Positions 44,878-46,641 of a stretch of DNA of 46,641 nt are shown here, in pieces; positions within the stretch are counted from its first letter, which is position 1; the number at the start of each line of letters is the position of its first letter. The position numbers and the translations under genes are program-made. Source of the DNA: Chara braunii (Eukaryota > Streptophyta > Charophyceae > Charales > Characeae). The notes beneath the pieces are model-generated. The model saw only the letters and a program-made list of their open reading frames with translations. It did not search any database and had not been told where the DNA came from. The stretch spans positions 1,041,814-1,088,454 of the forward strand of contig BFEA01000294.1 of assembly GCA_003427395.1 (NCBI GenBank), written 5' to 3'.

Positions 44878-46389
44878 CCGCTTTTACTCGTGCTGAAGTG
44901 GTAACGTTGCCTTCCCCACTTCAGGCGTTGGCCAAGGCTAGTGACCCACGTATCGTCCCGCAGACACATTCAGACCCACTGACGCTCTGTTCGAGAGATG
45001 TGTCTGAGGCCCTAGAGGAGTTAGAGACTGAGTGGTCTGGGAAGGACCCCAGGGACTCTTGGGCGATTGGTAGAGGTCCAAAGGGTGAACATTTCGTGGT
45101 AGAGGTTGATGTAGGTGGCCGCAATGTTGGCGCCTTCGCAGACGTAGGCTCTACACGGAACTTCATCAGTCGTGCTTGTGTGGATAGACTGCGCTTAGGG
45201 GACCAAGTGCAGCGGCTTAGCAGAACTGTAGCTTCTACGCTGGCCAACAAGCACCAAATATTGGTAAAAGACTATGCCAAGGACGTAGTCTGTACCTTCT
45301 CCTATGGAGGAGGGGAAGTGAGCTATAAAATCTCCTTCCTGGTTAGCGACGAACTGTCGTTTGATATGCTCTTAGGCATGTACTACCTCGAGGGCGCGCA
45401 ACCTCAGTTTGACTGGGATAGAAAGGTGTTGATCCACAAATTGCGCAATGGTAGAACTGTTAGATTGCAGAAGTTCAAAGCTAGCAGTCTGATAGAAAAC
45501 TACGGGTGTATGTGTGCATCGTCTTTCTATAACTATTATAAGCAGAATCGCGAGGAGGGCATGTATCTAGTCTTTGTCTTTGAGGAAGGGGAGGCCGTTA
45601 AGACACCCCCAGAGATAGAATCAGTCGTCGCACAATATTCAGACTTTTTTTAGGAGCCCACATGTGTGGTAGAAAAGGAGGTTGTCCATGCAATAGAGGT
45701 TGTCCCAGGTAGTAAGGTACCTAGAGGACGAATCTATAGGATGTCTCCTGCGGAGTTAGATGAGCTTCGCCGCCAGCTCAAGGAGCTTACAGAGAAGGGA
45801 TGGATTCGACCTAGTACCTCCCCTTACGGCGCTCCAGTCCTATTCGTACCGAAGAAGGGAGGTACCTTGAGGATGTGCATTGACTATAGGGGCCTCAATG
45901 CCATCACTGTTAAGAACGCGGAGCCCCTATCCCTCATCGACGACCTCTTGGATAAAGTGCAGGGATGCCGGTACTTCACCAAGATAGATCTGAAGTCAGG
46001 ATACCATCAAATTGCCATTAGACCTGAGGATCAGCACAAAACCGTATTTCAGACCAGGTACGGTCTGTACGAGTTTGTGGTGATGCCCTTTGGCCTATGT
46101 AATGCACCTGGTACATTCCAGCACGCGATGAATAAGATTTTTCATGACTACTTATCGTTGTGTACCTCGACGATATCCTTATCTTTAGTAGGACTGTAGA
46201 GAAGCACACTGAACACTTGAAAATAGTGCTAGGTCTCCTAAGACAGCACCAGTACAAGGTTAACTTGGAAAAATGCGAGTTTGGTCGCACCAAGATCTTG
46301 TACTTGGGTCAAATAATCTCAGCAGATGAACTGAGGCCGGATGATGCCAAGGTGGCCAGCATACGTGACTGGCCTAGACCTCAAACCTA
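44754..46389 (+). pseudogene. pol: Ty3/gypsy protease and reverse transcriptase, truncated
   Basis: The frame opens upstream of 44754 in the -1 register relative to gag. An aspartic-protease core reads GAFADVGSTRNFIS (about 45131-45172), with hydrophobic strands after it and the second-half motif MLLGMYYLEG. The usual D-S/T-G is D-V-G here (45141-45149). A TAG at 45651-45653 breaks the linker. The reverse transcriptase follows in frame: [49 protein letters not shown] (first catalytic Asp) and [20 protein letters not shown]. Near 46150-46160 the frame shifts. The second catalytic motif [10 protein letters not shown] (YLDD at 46163-46174) is in a new frame, followed by KHTEHLKIVLGLLRQHQYKV, CEFGRTKILYLGQIIS and SIRDWPRPQTY. 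Coding sequence then stops at about 46389, so RNase H, integrase and the 3' LTR are absent. Confidence 0.88.
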
Positions 46390-46641
46390 CGAATCGCCCT
46401 CGGTGGCGGACAAGCGCGACCAAGTCCGCGGCCGCCTACGAATCCCCTGCGACGGCGGACAAGCACGGCCAAGTCCGCGCGTCCATGCGGCTTTGGCGCC
46501 ACGTGGCGGCCGCAGGGGAGGGGGGTTCGGGATTCTGGAAGCGCCATTGGGCGGCGCATCCACTGCCCCACTGCCCCACCCCCCCCCACAAAAAAAAATG
46601 GAAAAAAAAACAACTTTTGGTTGGGGGGTTTGGGCTGCCGA
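46386..46641. mobile_element. GC-rich sequence replacing the rest of pol, with a 49-bp tandem repeat
   Basis: Right after the RT block, two copies of a 49-bp unit (CCTACGAATC...; 46386-46434 and 46435-46483) occur. Each contains GCGGAC...GTCCGC as a hairpin with a 12-base loop. C- and A-rich low-complexity sequence follows to the window edge. This is probably another element inserted in, or joined to, the retrotransposon. Its far end is outside the window. Confidence 0.6.

Noticed and set aside
44866-44880. TTTTAAC near the gag end as a -1 ribosomal slippery site
   Set aside because: The heptamer is not in the register needed for the gag frame, so I do not claim a slippage site although gag and pol are in a -1 relation.

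Overview
The window looks like eukaryotic nuclear DNA made almost entirely of decayed mobile elements and repeats. It has many microsatellites, an assembly gap (positions 11390-12365), splice-like sites, an 11-kb satellite array and several broken LTR-retrotransposon genes. I found no intact, clearly functional host gene. The wording of the Gag-like proteins (RGG-rich tail, CCHC knuckle, then a conserved C-terminal region), and of a second family joined to one of them, strongly recalls the repeat proteins annotated in the streptophyte alga Chara braunii. That species assignment rests on memory and on one plastid-type/maturase clue, not on a search.

Layout. Positions 1-3.75 kb hold two foldback-type inverted repeats (141-830 and about 2020-3745) with a broken piece of a group II intron maturase/RT-like protein between them (about 1281-1577, +). 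Positions 3.75-9.0 kb read mainly on the minus strand. A retrotransposon Gag runs 8990->8145, is interrupted by an unrelated 1.2-kb block, and resumes 6975->5767. It runs straight into the C-terminal part of another protein family (5765->4795), whose core resembles the SAM-binding loop of amino-methyltransferases. A cluster of direct and inverted repeats follows (4388-4795), and then a separate piece of what I believe is the N-terminal part of the same family (4370->3745). Positions 9.76-13.43 kb and 17.93-20.09 kb are two diverged copies of one noncoding sequence in opposite orientation. The left copy carries a nested insertion with target-site duplication and the assembly gap. Between the copies lie a set of about four diverged tandem units (14.64-15.35 kb) and an array of hairpins with covarying stems (16.99-17.66 kb). 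A second decayed Gag gene with its CCHC knuckle follows the right arm (22.02-23.08 kb, +).

Positions 23.76-34.79 kb are a satellite with monomers of about 147-172 bp, higher-order ordering of about 1.4-1.8 kb, one inverted block (28757-30222) and one clean foreign insertion: the C-terminus of a plastid-type pyruvate dehydrogenase E1 beta gene (30453-30611). Positions 34.8-40.7 kb are low-complexity and otherwise unassigned. From about 41.7 kb a Ty3/gypsy LTR retrotransposon begins on the plus strand: a primer-binding site matching initiator tRNA-Met (41707-41718), a leader, gag (42952-44877) and protease-reverse transcriptase (about 44754-46389). It is then truncated by unrelated GC-rich DNA that runs to the end of the window.

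The genes here do not form a working pathway. They are remnants of at least three retroelement copies plus captured fragments. Nearly all premature stops can be reached by one or two C->T (or opposite-strand G->A) changes, which fits decay of heavily methylated, silenced DNA. The observations most worth following up are the covarying hairpin array, the methyltransferase-like family in mobile DNA, and the plastid-type PDH fragment inside the satellite.
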